Shown one piece after another: positions 8,309 through 15,252 of a stretch of 36,198 nucleotides of DNA (position 1 is the stretch's first letter; every line of letters begins with the position of its first letter). The notes beneath the pieces were generated by a model. It made no database searches, was not told the origin of the DNA, and was given only the letters and a program-made list of their open reading frames with translations. The DNA lies in NCBI GenBank assembly GCA_024692235.1, contig JAILMW010000013.1:1-36198 (forward strand), written 5' to 3'. A program made the position numbers and the translations under genes. This stretch comes from Saccharofermentans sp. Its GTDB lineage: Bacteria > Bacillota > Clostridia > Saccharofermentanales > Saccharofermentanaceae.

Positions 8309-8989
8309 ATGGAATACGAGATCAAGGGAACACCGTTTCCCGTAGCAATCTGCACTCTTAATCAGGGTGAATCACTTATAACGGAGAGAGGCTCCATGAG
8401 CTGGATGAGCACAGGCCTTGAGATGCAGACCAAGGGAGGTTCCGTGGGCAAGGCTTTCGGACGTCTCCTGTCAGGAGAATCCCTGTTCCAGAACATCTAT
8501 ACAGCTAAGACACAGGGAGCTTACATCGCCTTCGCTTCAAGCTTCCCCGGCAAGATCATCCCTCTTGACATCAGACCCGGATCTTCCATGATCGTGCAGA
8601 AGTCAGGTTTTCTTGCAGCAGAGACTTCAGTAGAGCTTTCCATCGCATATAAGAAGAAGCTCGGTGCTTCATTCTTCGGCGGTGAGGGATTTATTATGCA
8701 GAAGCTCTCAGGTAACGGTACGGCATTTGTCGAGATCGACGGTGATGCCTGCATGTACGATCTTGCACCGGGCGAGACAATGTACATCGACACAGGCTAT
8801 CTTGCCATGATGGACGAGACCGTCACCATGGATATCGAGATGGTAAAGGGCGGCATGAACCTCTTCTTCGGCGGTGAAGGCCTCTTCAACACAAAGGTAA
8901 CAGGTCCCGGCCGCGTATGGATCCAGACGATGCCCGTTATCAATCTGGCGGCATCTCTTATCCCTTATCTTCCGGCAAAGGGCAGCTGA
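8309..8989 (+). CDS. AIM24 family protein
   Basis: A 226-residue protein of the AIM24 / TIGR00266 family. I start it at the ATG at 8309 (MEYEIKGTPFPVAI), 7 nt after AGGAGG; an upstream in-frame extension to 8213 lacks a ribosome site. The protein is built of repeated beta strands with the glycine-rich turns typical of the family: GESLITERGSMSWM near the N-terminus, GSMIVQKSGFLA in the middle, and the paired FFGGEGFIMQKLSGNG and FFGGEGLFNTKVTGPG repeats of the double beta-helix fold. The name comes from a yeast mitochondrial protein; the bacterial role is unknown. It ends in a strong terminator, so it is monocistronic. Confidence 0.9.
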   Translation: MEYEIKGTPFPVAICTLNQGESLITERGSMSWMSTGLEMQTKGGSVGKAFGRLLSGESLFQNIYTAKTQGAYIAFASSFPGKIIPLDIRPGSSMIVQKSGFLAAETSVELSIAYKKKLGASFFGGEGFIMQKLSGNGTAFVEIDGDACMYDLAPGETMYIDTGYLAMMDETVTMDIEMVKGGMNLFFGGEGLFNTKVTGPGRVWIQTMPVINLAASLIPYLPAKGS

Positions 8990-9011
8990 TATTATCTTAG
9001 GATATGTTTGG

Positions 9012-9039
9012 GGAGGATCTCATCTGAGGTCCTCCTTTT
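9012..9039 (+). terminator. Rho-independent terminator of the AIM24 gene
   Basis: A 10-bp stem (GGAGGATCTC with GAGGTCCTCC, one wobble) with loop ATCT is followed by TTTT at 9036-9039. It sits 22 nt past the AIM24 stop. Confidence 0.9.
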
Positions 9040-9096
9040 GTATTTATCAAAAAATCTGTATAATACTCCGTGATCTTAATCTTGGAGGGTTAGTAA

Positions 9097-9771
9097 ATGG
9101 GGATCTTTTCCGAAGGACAGAAAAAGGCTGATCTTCGCCGAAGCATAGAGATGAGCAAGAAGCTCAGGTTGATCTTTTGGCTTACGGTAGCACAAGGCAT
9201 ATTGCTCACCATATTTTCGATATTTAACTATACGCGCGTTCTCGCAAATGTGCTTCCTATACCGGCACTTGCACTGATGGACTTTATCATATGGCTCATC
9301 ATGTTCGGTGTCGCCATTACTGATTCCATAATGATCTTGCTGCTCTTTAAGCACGATGACAGGTTCCTGATCGCAGGCATCGTCCTGCTTGTATGTACTA
9401 TCCCGGAGCACCTGCTCATGCTCGTGCTGGATATCCGCGCGGTAGCTCTGTTGGCATTTCCCATCGCTACGAGGATCTTTATCATCAAGAAATTCTCACA
9501 AGGCATGACAACTTGCCTTCGTACTATCGATTATTCTCTCTCCCGCTCCTGGGATACATTGGTAGGCGTTTATACAGGCACCGCTATCACATTGATCGTC
9601 GTCGACTTCGCAAGAAGATATCTGTTCAAGACCGCTCTCTTCAGCGTGATCTACATCGCAGTCTTTCTTCTTGGTGCTCTGGTATCCGCGGTAATGTATA
9701 TCATCCTTCTTCGAAGATCATCGACCGTCATGGCAAACTTCACGCCTGAACCTGAAGTTGCAAAATCCTGA
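9097..9771 (+). CDS. Polytopic membrane protein, unknown function
   Basis: A 224-residue membrane protein with about five to six predicted membrane segments: roughly residues 23-42, 55-80 (ALALMDFIIWLIMFGVAI), 92-110, 113-130, 152-170 and 180-203. The loop SQGMTTCLRTIDYSLSRSW is cytoplasmic by the positive-inside rule. I do not recognise the family. GGAGG lies 8 nt upstream of the ATG. It follows the AIM24 gene on the same strand, but a strong terminator between them means a separate promoter is needed. It ends with a terminator that closely resembles the AIM24 one. Confidence 0.75.
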   Translation: MGIFSEGQKKADLRRSIEMSKKLRLIFWLTVAQGILLTIFSIFNYTRVLANVLPIPALALMDFIIWLIMFGVAITDSIMILLLFKHDDRFLIAGIVLLVCTIPEHLLMLVLDIRAVALLAFPIATRIFIIKKFSQGMTTCLRTIDYSLSRSWDTLVGVYTGTAITLIVVDFARRYLFKTALFSVIYIAVFLLGALVSAVMYIILLRRSSTVMANFTPEPEVAKS

Positions 9772-9781
9772 TAAATCATAA

Positions 9782-9812
9782 GGAGGATCTCATGAAAGGT
9801 CCTCCATTTTTT
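9782..9812 (+). terminator. Rho-independent terminator of the 9097-9771 gene
   Basis: A 9-bp stem (GGAGGATCT with AGGTCCTCC, one wobble) is followed by ATTTTTT. The 5' arm and part of the loop repeat the terminator at 9012-9039 almost exactly. Confidence 0.88.
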
Positions 9813-9821
9813 GCATACAAA

Positions 9822-9868
9822 AAGAAGCGGTGTCCGGCATATCTCCGCTGCCGGTCCTGCTCCTTTTG
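9822..9868 (-). terminator. Terminator of the MerR-family gene
   Basis: On the minus strand AAAGGAGC pairs with GCTTCTTT and an inner CCGGC pairs with GCCGG, around a short loop. The run CTTCTTTTTG follows. It lies just past the stop of the regulator, facing the plus-strand terminator at 9782. Confidence 0.6.
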
Positions 9869-9896
9869 TTCAGATTATATTTGATCAAATTCAATA

Positions 9897-10622
9897 TCAC
9901 TTGCAGTAGATGGCGATAGCCTCGGATACGAACTTTGCCGTACCCTTGCCGCCTGCTGCATCGATGTTTTCAGTGAACTCACCGCCTGCGTTATACATCT
10001 GACCTAAGCCCTTCAGGATATCCTTGGTGCAGTTATACATGTTATCCGTGATGAACTGCTGGATCCTCTTAACGAGATCCTGTGCTTCCTTGGAGTTCGG
10101 ATCTTCTGTCTTCATGTCACCTGCTTCCTTGAAGAGGAGCATGAAGCGATCTGTCATGAGCTTATTGTCGCCATCTGTCCTGTTCTTGCTCTTCATCTCA
10201 TACTCCTTATACTCAGGGGTGTTGCCCCACTCTTCCTTTGCTCTTCTTGAATATTCGTCGAGCTTTGTCTTATCAAATGCTTTAAAATCCATATTCTTGA
10301 CTCCTGTCTGTTTTATTCCTTCGGCGAACTTTATAAGGTCATTTAAGTGATCTCTTTTGAGCTTCAGAAGTTCTATCTGCTGCTTTATCGCCTTATTCCG
10401 ATCGAAGTCGGGGCTTTTTAAGATCTCCTTTATGTCCTTGAGGGGGAATTCCAGTTCACGGAAAAGTAAGATGTGCTGAAGGCGTTCCAAGTCCGTATCG
10501 TCATACAGTCTGTAGCCCGCATCGGTATATCCCGTCGGATTAAGAAGACCGATCTTGTCGTAGTATTGAAGAGTGCGTATACTCACTCCCGCAAGCTTGC
10601 TCACCTCATTTACCGTTCTCAT
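9897..10622 (-). CDS. MerR-family transcriptional regulator with TipAS effector domain
   Basis: A 241-residue activator. Residues about 1-70 form the winged MerR DNA-binding domain (MRTVNEVSKLAGVSIRTLQY, then GYRLYDDTDLERLQHILLFRE), a dimerising coiled coil spans about 75-110, and the C-terminal 125 residues match the TipAS domain (EEWGNTPEYKEYEMKS; NCTKDILKGLGQMYNAGGEF). Family knowledge: TipA, Mta and SkgA proteins bind peptide antibiotics or other hydrophobic drugs through this domain and turn on resistance genes. GGAGG is 9 nt upstream. A 19-bp-spacer promoter with a perfect dyad lies directly upstream (10655-10685), so it is very likely autoregulated. No efflux or resistance gene sits next to it, so other targets must be elsewhere. 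Confidence 0.93.
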   Translation of the reverse strand: MRTVNEVSKLAGVSIRTLQYYDKIGLLNPTGYTDAGYRLYDDTDLERLQHILLFRELEFPLKDIKEILKSPDFDRNKAIKQQIELLKLKRDHLNDLIKFAEGIKQTGVKNMDFKAFDKTKLDEYSRRAKEEWGNTPEYKEYEMKSKNRTDGDNKLMTDRFMLLFKEAGDMKTEDPNSKEAQDLVKRIQQFITDNMYNCTKDILKGLGQMYNAGGEFTENIDAAGGKGTAKFVSEAIAIYCK

Positions 10623-10654
10623 GGAAAATGTCCTCCGTTCGCTTTGGTAAGTTC

Positions 10655-10685
10655 ACTATAAACTATGACGTAACGTCAGGGTCAA
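10655..10685 (-). promoter_or_regulatory. MerR-type promoter and operator
   Basis: On the minus strand TTGACC (10680-10685) and TATAGT (10655-10660) are separated by exactly 19 bp, longer than the usual 17. The spacer holds the perfect 13-bp palindrome TGACGTTACGTCA (10666-10678). This is the classic MerR arrangement in which the regulator untwists an over-long spacer. It drives the regulator at 9897-10622. Confidence 0.88.
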
Positions 10686-10702
10686 GAGGGAATGCGAGTT
10701 TT

Positions 10703-11572
10703 TTAAAATTCGGACAAAGGTGTGATCGTCATGTAGTTATAAGGATAATCGGTATAGATATCTTTCTCATACTCTTCCAACATCGCATAGATGTCGTACT
10801 CTGAGACCACGCCATAGTCTATTACATAGTAGCTGTTGATATCCGTACTGAAGAGCATGTTCTCGTAAGATGTATTTATCAGATGGACTCCGTCGCTCAG
10901 GCGCACTGTATAGTAGCCTTCAATAAACGCCGTATAGCTCCTGTCTCCGGTAAATACATGGTATTCATCTGAGAACGTATCTGTATCCACATATCTTTGC
11001 CTCAAGTATCCGTAATCGCACATATAGATCCTGTCATTCGAATAACCGTGCAGGATCGGATGAATTCCGTAGTCACTGTTATACGAGTAAAGTTCCATGA
11101 CCATAAGGCCATAGCCGTCAGTAAGATCCACGATAGCAAGTTCCGCGACAGAGTCATAATCGATATCCACACAAGCAAATCCGATGCCGTTATACGGATC
11201 TCCTTCCAATATCATCTCTTCGATACCGGAGTGTTCTCCCTTACCGATATAGGTCAGATCGGGATCTGCAGGATCGTAATTATCTATATAGTTCAAGATG
11301 GATTCTATAACAACATTATAAGCATCAGTGGGAACAAGAAGATCTTCTTCCCAGTCCATGCCTGCGGCAACATTCGGCGCTATAACAGGAGCGGGTTCTT
11401 CCGGCAGCGGTACTTCCGGTTCAGCCACAGAGATCTGCGAAGTCTCTTCAGTCTCCCGGGTGCTCGATACATCCGAGAAGGCAGTCTCCTCTTCTTCGGT
11501 CTTGACCGAACAACCTGATAAGGCTATCGATAAGAGCAGCAGGGCTGCCGTTGTCTTCTTTATCACCTTCAT
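10703..11572 (-). CDS. Lipoprotein, unknown function
   Basis: A 289-residue lipoprotein. The start is the ATG at 11572 (MKVIKKTTAALLLLSIALSG), with GGAGG 5 nt upstream; an in-frame extension would place the signal peptide internally. The lipobox LSGC predicts lipidation of Cys22 and display outside the cell. An acidic/Ser/Thr/Pro linker of about 60 residues follows, then a folded domain with GIGFACVDIDYDSVAELAIVD, an FG-GAP/VCBS-like acidic loop, and many Tyr-rich strands. The lipoproteins at 20390-21730 and 31227-32021 show the same plan (lipobox, linker, acidic D-x-D/N-x-D loop, then strands), so this is probably a family. Ligand unknown. Confidence 0.8.
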   Translation of the reverse strand: MKVIKKTTAALLLLSIALSGCSVKTEEEETAFSDVSSTRETEETSQISVAEPEVPLPEEPAPVIAPNVAAGMDWEEDLLVPTDAYNVVIESILNYIDNYDPADPDLTYIGKGEHSGIEEMILEGDPYNGIGFACVDIDYDSVAELAIVDLTDGYGLMVMELYSYNSDYGIHPILHGYSNDRIYMCDYGYLRQRYVDTDTFSDEYHVFTGDRSYTAFIEGYYTVRLSDGVHLINTSYENMLFSTDINSYYVIDYGVVSEYDIYAMLEEYEKDIYTDYPYNYMTITPLSEF

Positions 11573-11672
11573 CGGATCCTCCAATACGTCCCAGACCATA
11601 TTATTGTATCTCAAGGATATCCCACTTCAATAGCGAAGGCAGGGAAAAATGCATCATCTTCATATCCCGTGA

Positions 11673-12428
11673 TCAGAGAGTCAAGTAATGTGTATGCTCG
11701 TCAACAATATCCTTGGCGGCCTTCAGTCCCGCACCGGTGACTTCGCGGCACAGCTTTACCGCCATGATGATATTCCCCTCTTCTATATGAGACAGTATCT
11801 TGCGCTTGTCGTCGATCCTTATTCCGGATGCGATCTTGTTAAGGTAAGAGTCGTACTTCACAGGGTCGCTTATTATATCTTCCAGGTTCTCTTCTCTGCC
11901 GCCGTTATCACCTGATGCAAGGAGCATATCCTCCACCTTGATATCCGTGGCAAAAAGCTTCATCTGATCTATCTTGCCAAAGCTTCGGTGTACGATGGTA
12001 TCCACATACTTAAGTATCAGTTCGTCATTACGGAAAGGCACGAATATACGAAGCATCCTTGTCTGATTGAGCCAGACGATCTTAACCAGAGTCCCCCTTA
12101 ATACGTCACTGGTACCTGCTACGCCGAGGGAACCTCTCTCATCAGCGGCACAGGACATTCTCTTGATGCTCTTTACTTCATTATAGTCATCAGTAACATT
12201 GATCTCTTCCTTGCCTATATCGGCGACGGTAACCCGATCTACAGGCCTCATGTCGATACCTGCCACATAGTCAGCCCATCCAAGCATATATTCCCAGCCG
12301 TATATAGTAGTGGTCAGCAGGATGTCATACTGATGCCAGGGCCCGCACTCGATGTGCCTTACGCTGTCGATATATGTCTTCCCGGAACCCCCGGTCTCCT
12401 TCTTCTTAAAAAGATCGAATAAACCCAT
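11673..12428 (-). CDS. Unknown protein with ribosomal L7/L12-like C-terminal domain
   Basis: The 251-residue protein starts MGLFDLFKKKETGGSGKTY. The region to about residue 185 looks beta-rich and is not recognised. The last 40 residues, DDKRKILSHIEEGNIIMAVKLCREVTGAGLKAAKDIVDE (given here in overlapping parts: GNIIMAVKLCREVTGAGLK, GAGLKAAKDIVDE), match the helix-turn-helix of the L7/L12 C-terminal domain, where ribosomes recruit translation factors. Family knowledge: similar tails occur on other uncharacterised Firmicutes proteins. GGAGG is 8 nt before the ATG. It has no signal peptide and is likely cytoplasmic. It may be borrowed as a protein-protein interaction module; a role in translation is not shown. 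Confidence 0.75.
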   Translation of the reverse strand: MGLFDLFKKKETGGSGKTYIDSVRHIECGPWHQYDILLTTTIYGWEYMLGWADYVAGIDMRPVDRVTVADIGKEEINVTDDYNEVKSIKRMSCAADERGSLGVAGTSDVLRGTLVKIVWLNQTRMLRIFVPFRNDELILKYVDTIVHRSFGKIDQMKLFATDIKVEDMLLASGDNGGREENLEDIISDPVKYDSYLNKIASGIRIDDKRKILSHIEEGNIIMAVKLCREVTGAGLKAAKDIVDEHTHYLTL

Positions 12429-12592
12429 CTTGATGTCCTCCGTACTCTTTGATTATACATCCGAAAGATATCATAGTTAGTTAAAACTTTATTCATTCGA
12501 AGGCAATACAGCCCTCTTATAATGTGAGTATGGAGATAAAATCATTCGAATCCTCCAAGACATCGGTTGCATCATCTCCAGAAGTAAGACAA

Positions 12593-12653
12593 AGAACTCC
12601 TATACCCTGATAGTGCAGATAACCTCCGTAAAAGATATCGGGATAGGAGTTCT
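12593..12653 (-). terminator. Long-loop hairpin after the 12655-12912 gene
   Basis: AGAACTCCTAT-A-CCC (12593-12607) pairs with GGGATAGGAGTTCT (12640-12653), a 14-bp stem with one bulge and a 32-nt loop, starting 1 nt past the stop of the small gene. Minus-strand TTTGTCTTACTT follows. Termination is plausible. Confidence 0.5.
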
Positions 12654-12654
12654 G

Positions 12655-12912
12655 TCATGCAGTCTTCATCTCCACGAACCACATATAGTTCTCCTCATAG
12701 AAGAGATAACAGGACTTGCCGTAGATCCTGCAGGTATATCTTATGCCCATACCTCCGGCCTTAAGCGACGGAGCACGCCTGATATCTGTGATCCTGTCTA
12801 TCTCGAATCGCCTGCCGTCCTCGAGCTTGATCTCCTGCGGGATTATCTTGCCGTCCCTGGTAAAGATCGCAGTCACCTGCACATATTCCTTCTTACGTAT
12901 CTCCTGATCCAT
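12655..12912 (-). CDS. Small conserved-looking protein, unknown function
   Basis: An 85-residue cytoplasmic protein. I choose the ATG at 12912 (MDQEIRKKEYVQVTAIFTRD), 8 nt after GAGGG, over one at 12936 that has no ribosome site. It reads as a compact beta-barrel: DGKIIPQEIKLEDGRRFEID, then DIRRAPSLKAGGMGIRYTCR, then SCYLFYEENYMWFVE. Family knowledge: very similar small proteins with the DIRRA-S-KAGG-GIRYTC motif occur widely in Clostridia without an assigned function. The motif density suggests a conserved nucleic-acid- or protein-binding fold. It appears to be transcribed alone, with a hairpin right behind it. Confidence 0.8.
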   Translation of the reverse strand: MDQEIRKKEYVQVTAIFTRDGKIIPQEIKLEDGRRFEIDRITDIRRAPSLKAGGMGIRYTCRIYGKSCYLFYEENYMWFVEMKTA

Positions 12913-12956
12913 ATCACATACCCTCTTTGCAAACATATGTTCTCACAAAAATGATA

Positions 12957-13001
12957 ACACGGCTGACGGCATGCTTCAAGTCTCACATGCTTCAACCGTG
13001 T
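12957..13001 (-). terminator. Hairpin after the 13033-13713 lipoprotein gene
   Basis: ACACGG (12957-12962) pairs with CCGTGT (12996-13001). The loop contains a direct repeat of GAAGCATG. On the minus strand the run TTATCATTTTTGTG follows, consistent with a terminator. Confidence 0.55.
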
Positions 13002-13032
13002 GATATGTCCTTTTAATAGAACTTAAATGCTG

Positions 13033-13713
13033 TCAGGAAGCAGAAGAATCCATGTAGAAAAGACCGTCGGGTGTAACGAATCCGTTGATCTCTCCGCCTT
13101 CCGTATCGATAGTGAACGAATATCCCTGATCATCCTCATAGGAAGTTACGGGGCTATCGCCTGCTTCCGCGATAATGTTATTCTGCACATATTCAAGAGC
13201 AGCTTCATATGAAGTGAACTGAATGCAGTAAGTAACCGTAGCACTGCTCGTAAGATCCGCAACGTCGTACCCGACATTTGCACTATCTCCGTCCGTTACG
13301 ATATCTGCTCCGCTCGGAAATCCGAAATCAACAGATACAAAGCCGTCGACAAAATCTTCGGAATCACCGTCGAACTCGTCGGCATCCATGGATACCAAGT
13401 CTTCCTCGATCGTAAACTGCTGACAGATATCTTCATAGGAATATCCTGCGAGCTCACCTACAAGATCATTAACGGGAGCCGTCTCTTCCACAACAGGATC
13501 AGCCTCTTCGCCGGCCGTCTCCTCAGATGCCTCTTCGGTATCTTCGGACTCTTCAGAAGCTTCATCATCAGTCTCTTCTGCTGACAGCTCAACTGTCGCG
13601 TTCGCACCTGTTGTCGTCTCAGCGGCGTCTTCCGACTTGCTGCAACCTGCAGCAACTGAAACGAGAGCCAGGCAAAGAAGAACTGCCATGGCGCGAATCT
13701 TTATATTCTTCAT
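13033..13713 (-). CDS. Lipoprotein with acidic low-complexity linker
   Basis: A 226-residue lipoprotein. The start is the ATG at 13713 (MKNIKIRAMAVLLCLALVSV), with AGGGG upstream. The lipobox VAAGC predicts lipidation at about residue 24 and surface display. Residues about 25-85 are a Glu/Ala/Ser/Thr linker (TEEASEETAGEEADPVVEE) that would span the cell wall. The remaining 140 residues form a beta/alpha domain with Tyr-rich strands (SATVTYCIQFTSYEAALEYV; GYSFTIDTEGGEINGFVTPD). I do not recognise the domain. The last helix-plus-strand pattern is like small sensory or substrate-binding lipoprotein domains. It has its own terminator. Confidence 0.78.
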   Translation of the reverse strand: MKNIKIRAMAVLLCLALVSVAAGCSKSEDAAETTTGANATVELSAEETDDEASEESEDTEEASEETAGEEADPVVEETAPVNDLVGELAGYSYEDICQQFTIEEDLVSMDADEFDGDSEDFVDGFVSVDFGFPSGADIVTDGDSANVGYDVADLTSSATVTYCIQFTSYEAALEYVQNNIIAEAGDSPVTSYEDDQGYSFTIDTEGGEINGFVTPDGLFYMDSSAS

Positions 13714-13808
13714 GTTGATATCACCCCTTAAAGATATTTGTGAAGCTACCAAGATTATAAGAATTAATGCATATCATTGCAATGAAACAAAATACACAAA
13801 AAATAAGA

Positions 13809-14546
13809 TCACTCGTCCTGATCTTGAGATCCTTCGTCCTCACCGGTATATTCTTGCGGGACTACGGGGGATATTCCGAGAAGATATCCTATACCATCCC
13901 CCATATCCTCATTAACGTAATCCTCGGCGTTAATAAGCTCTCTATCGTCGAATGTTCCTTCCAGGCAATCCTGATCCGACACGTTCTCTATATCCCAGGA
14001 ATCACATACTGCCTTGCAGAACGCCTTGCGGTCCTCTATATCCATCGGAAGGTCATATTCGAATATCTGTCCGTAATCATCCTTGATACGAAGCCTTACC
14101 TTGAACCTTGAAAGTTCAAAGCCTTCCTCGCCCTCATATTCGCTTACGAAAGAAGGATCATAAGGAACCCCCTGGCGATCCGTAGCGAACTGGAAGAGGC
14201 ACGGATCAAAGGAAGCCTGATTATGAAGTCCGAACTCCTGCACGTCATCCAGGGGCAGGACATCCTCCCCTTCGATGATGAGATAGTTATCGGTCAGAAC
14301 AAGACAAGGAGCATCGAATACGCCTTCCATACGGTAAGCATAGACATCGCCTGAGAGCTCCTCGCGAAGCTTGTCGACACCGATCTCTCTTACCTTGTCC
14401 TCATAGAAATTCTCTTCCTTCTTGTGTTTCTTGGAAAAGAGCTTCTTCAAGAAGCCGCCCTCTTCCTCCTCTTCATCCGCTGATGCAGCAGAAGAAAACA
14501 TTGAAATACATAAGATCTTGTCTATATCTATATCGGTTATCCTCAT
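13809..14546 (-). CDS. Acidic cytoplasmic protein, unknown function
   Basis: A 245-residue protein with no signal peptide. The N-terminus MRITDIDIDKILCISMFSSA is followed by a Glu run and a Lys-rich segment (residues about 22-45, FLKKLFSKKHKKEENFYED), then a domain that looks beta-rich, with CLVLTDNYLIIEGEDVLPLD and FELSRFKVRLRIKDDYG, resembling a PH-like fold. The C-terminal 50 residues are very acidic and probably disordered (EDEGSQDQDE). GGAGG lies 7 nt upstream. The mixture of a charged head, PH-like core and acidic tail is shared with many clostridial unknowns; I cannot name a family. It is followed by the lipoprotein gene 95 nt downstream. Confidence 0.7.
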   Translation of the reverse strand: MRITDIDIDKILCISMFSSAASADEEEEEGGFLKKLFSKKHKKEENFYEDKVREIGVDKLREELSGDVYAYRMEGVFDAPCLVLTDNYLIIEGEDVLPLDDVQEFGLHNQASFDPCLFQFATDRQGVPYDPSFVSEYEGEEGFELSRFKVRLRIKDDYGQIFEYDLPMDIEDRKAFCKAVCDSWDIENVSDQDCLEGTFDDRELINAEDYVNEDMGDGIGYLLGISPVVPQEYTGEDEGSQDQDE

Positions 14547-14600
14547 AACAACACCTCCACCTGGCTTGATTGTAGCACAGCAAAGAAGATATGCGATATA

Positions 14601-14891
14601 TCAGAGGCCGAAGCTGAAGATTGCTATGACGTATATTCCTAAGATGAATATCGTTGCAAGGATATCAAGGATCCCAAGGACTGCGATAGCCTTGTCACCC
14701 TTGACCATCTTTCTTCCGATGATGTAGAAGACAAAGCCGAAGAAGGCTATGACGGTAGCTATGCCGATGATGCCTCTTACGATGCTGTTATCTGCCTTGT
14801 TTACCATAAGAAGATATGACAGCGGCGCACAGATAACAGGCAGTGCCTCCAATGCCAGAGCGATCTTCCTTTTGCTTATATATCCAAACAT
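14601..14891 (-). CDS. Small three-helix membrane protein
   Basis: A 96-residue integral membrane protein with three predicted helices (about 12-28, 38-56 and 70-93). The loop FYIIGRKMVKGDKAIAV carries the positive charges expected on the cytoplasmic side. GGAG lies upstream of the ATG. I do not recognise the family. It is 54 nt upstream of the 13809-14546 gene, and the two may be cotranscribed. Confidence 0.7.
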   Translation of the reverse strand: MFGYISKRKIALALEALPVICAPLSYLLMVNKADNSIVRGIIGIATVIAFFGFVFYIIGRKMVKGDKAIAVLGILDILATIFILGIYVIAIFSFGL

Positions 14892-14977
14892 ATTGATTCT
14901 CCGTTTCCATTAAGATCCATCGGATTATATATCCTTAAGGGAGGATCTTATGTGTGAAAACTTAAGCATAAGTTTCT

Positions 14978-15010
14978 AAAAAAATGCGAGGGTGAATATA
15001 TCACCCCCGC
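14978..15010 (-). terminator. Rho-independent terminator of the small gene at 15021-15213
   Basis: On the minus strand GCGGGGGTGA pairs with TCACCCTCGC (one mismatch) around a 5-nt loop, followed by seven T (14978-14984). A strong terminator 10 nt past the small ORF's stop argues that this ORF was a real gene. Confidence 0.88.
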
Positions 15011-15020
15011 ACGTTTATCT

Positions 15021-15213
15021 TTAATTACCCTGTCTTGCCTTGTAGTCCAGATCCTTGGCATTAAGATCGATGCTGATCTCCTTGAGCCTGTCACTTAAAA
15101 GATCGAACTCTTCCCTGAACATGGCGATCTTGAATCTGACATCTTTGTCCTCTACAAGTCTTGCTGACTTTAAGATCTTCCTCTTGATGCTCCCTCTCTT
15201 GAGAGTAGATCAT
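15021..15213 (-). pseudogene. Short gene, apparently frameshifted near its start
   Basis: A coding-like frame ends at the TAA at 15021-15023 and is open up to 15209: it reads LKRGSIKRKILKSARLV, continues through FKIAMFREEFDLLSDRLKEI and ends YKARQGN. It has no usable start codon near its 5' end. The only ATG with a ribosome site (AAGGA, 6 nt before 15213) is in the +1 frame relative to it, and reads out after about 40 codons. Removing one base in the TCTC/GAGAGAGGG stretch (about 15195-15207) would join them into a protein of about 63 residues, basic then helical. Alternatives are initiation at the internal ATG at 15122 (33 residues) or programmed frameshifting. Confidence 0.5.
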
Positions 15214-15252
15214 AAGATATCCTTGATATTTTGTTAAGAGAAATCGTACCCC

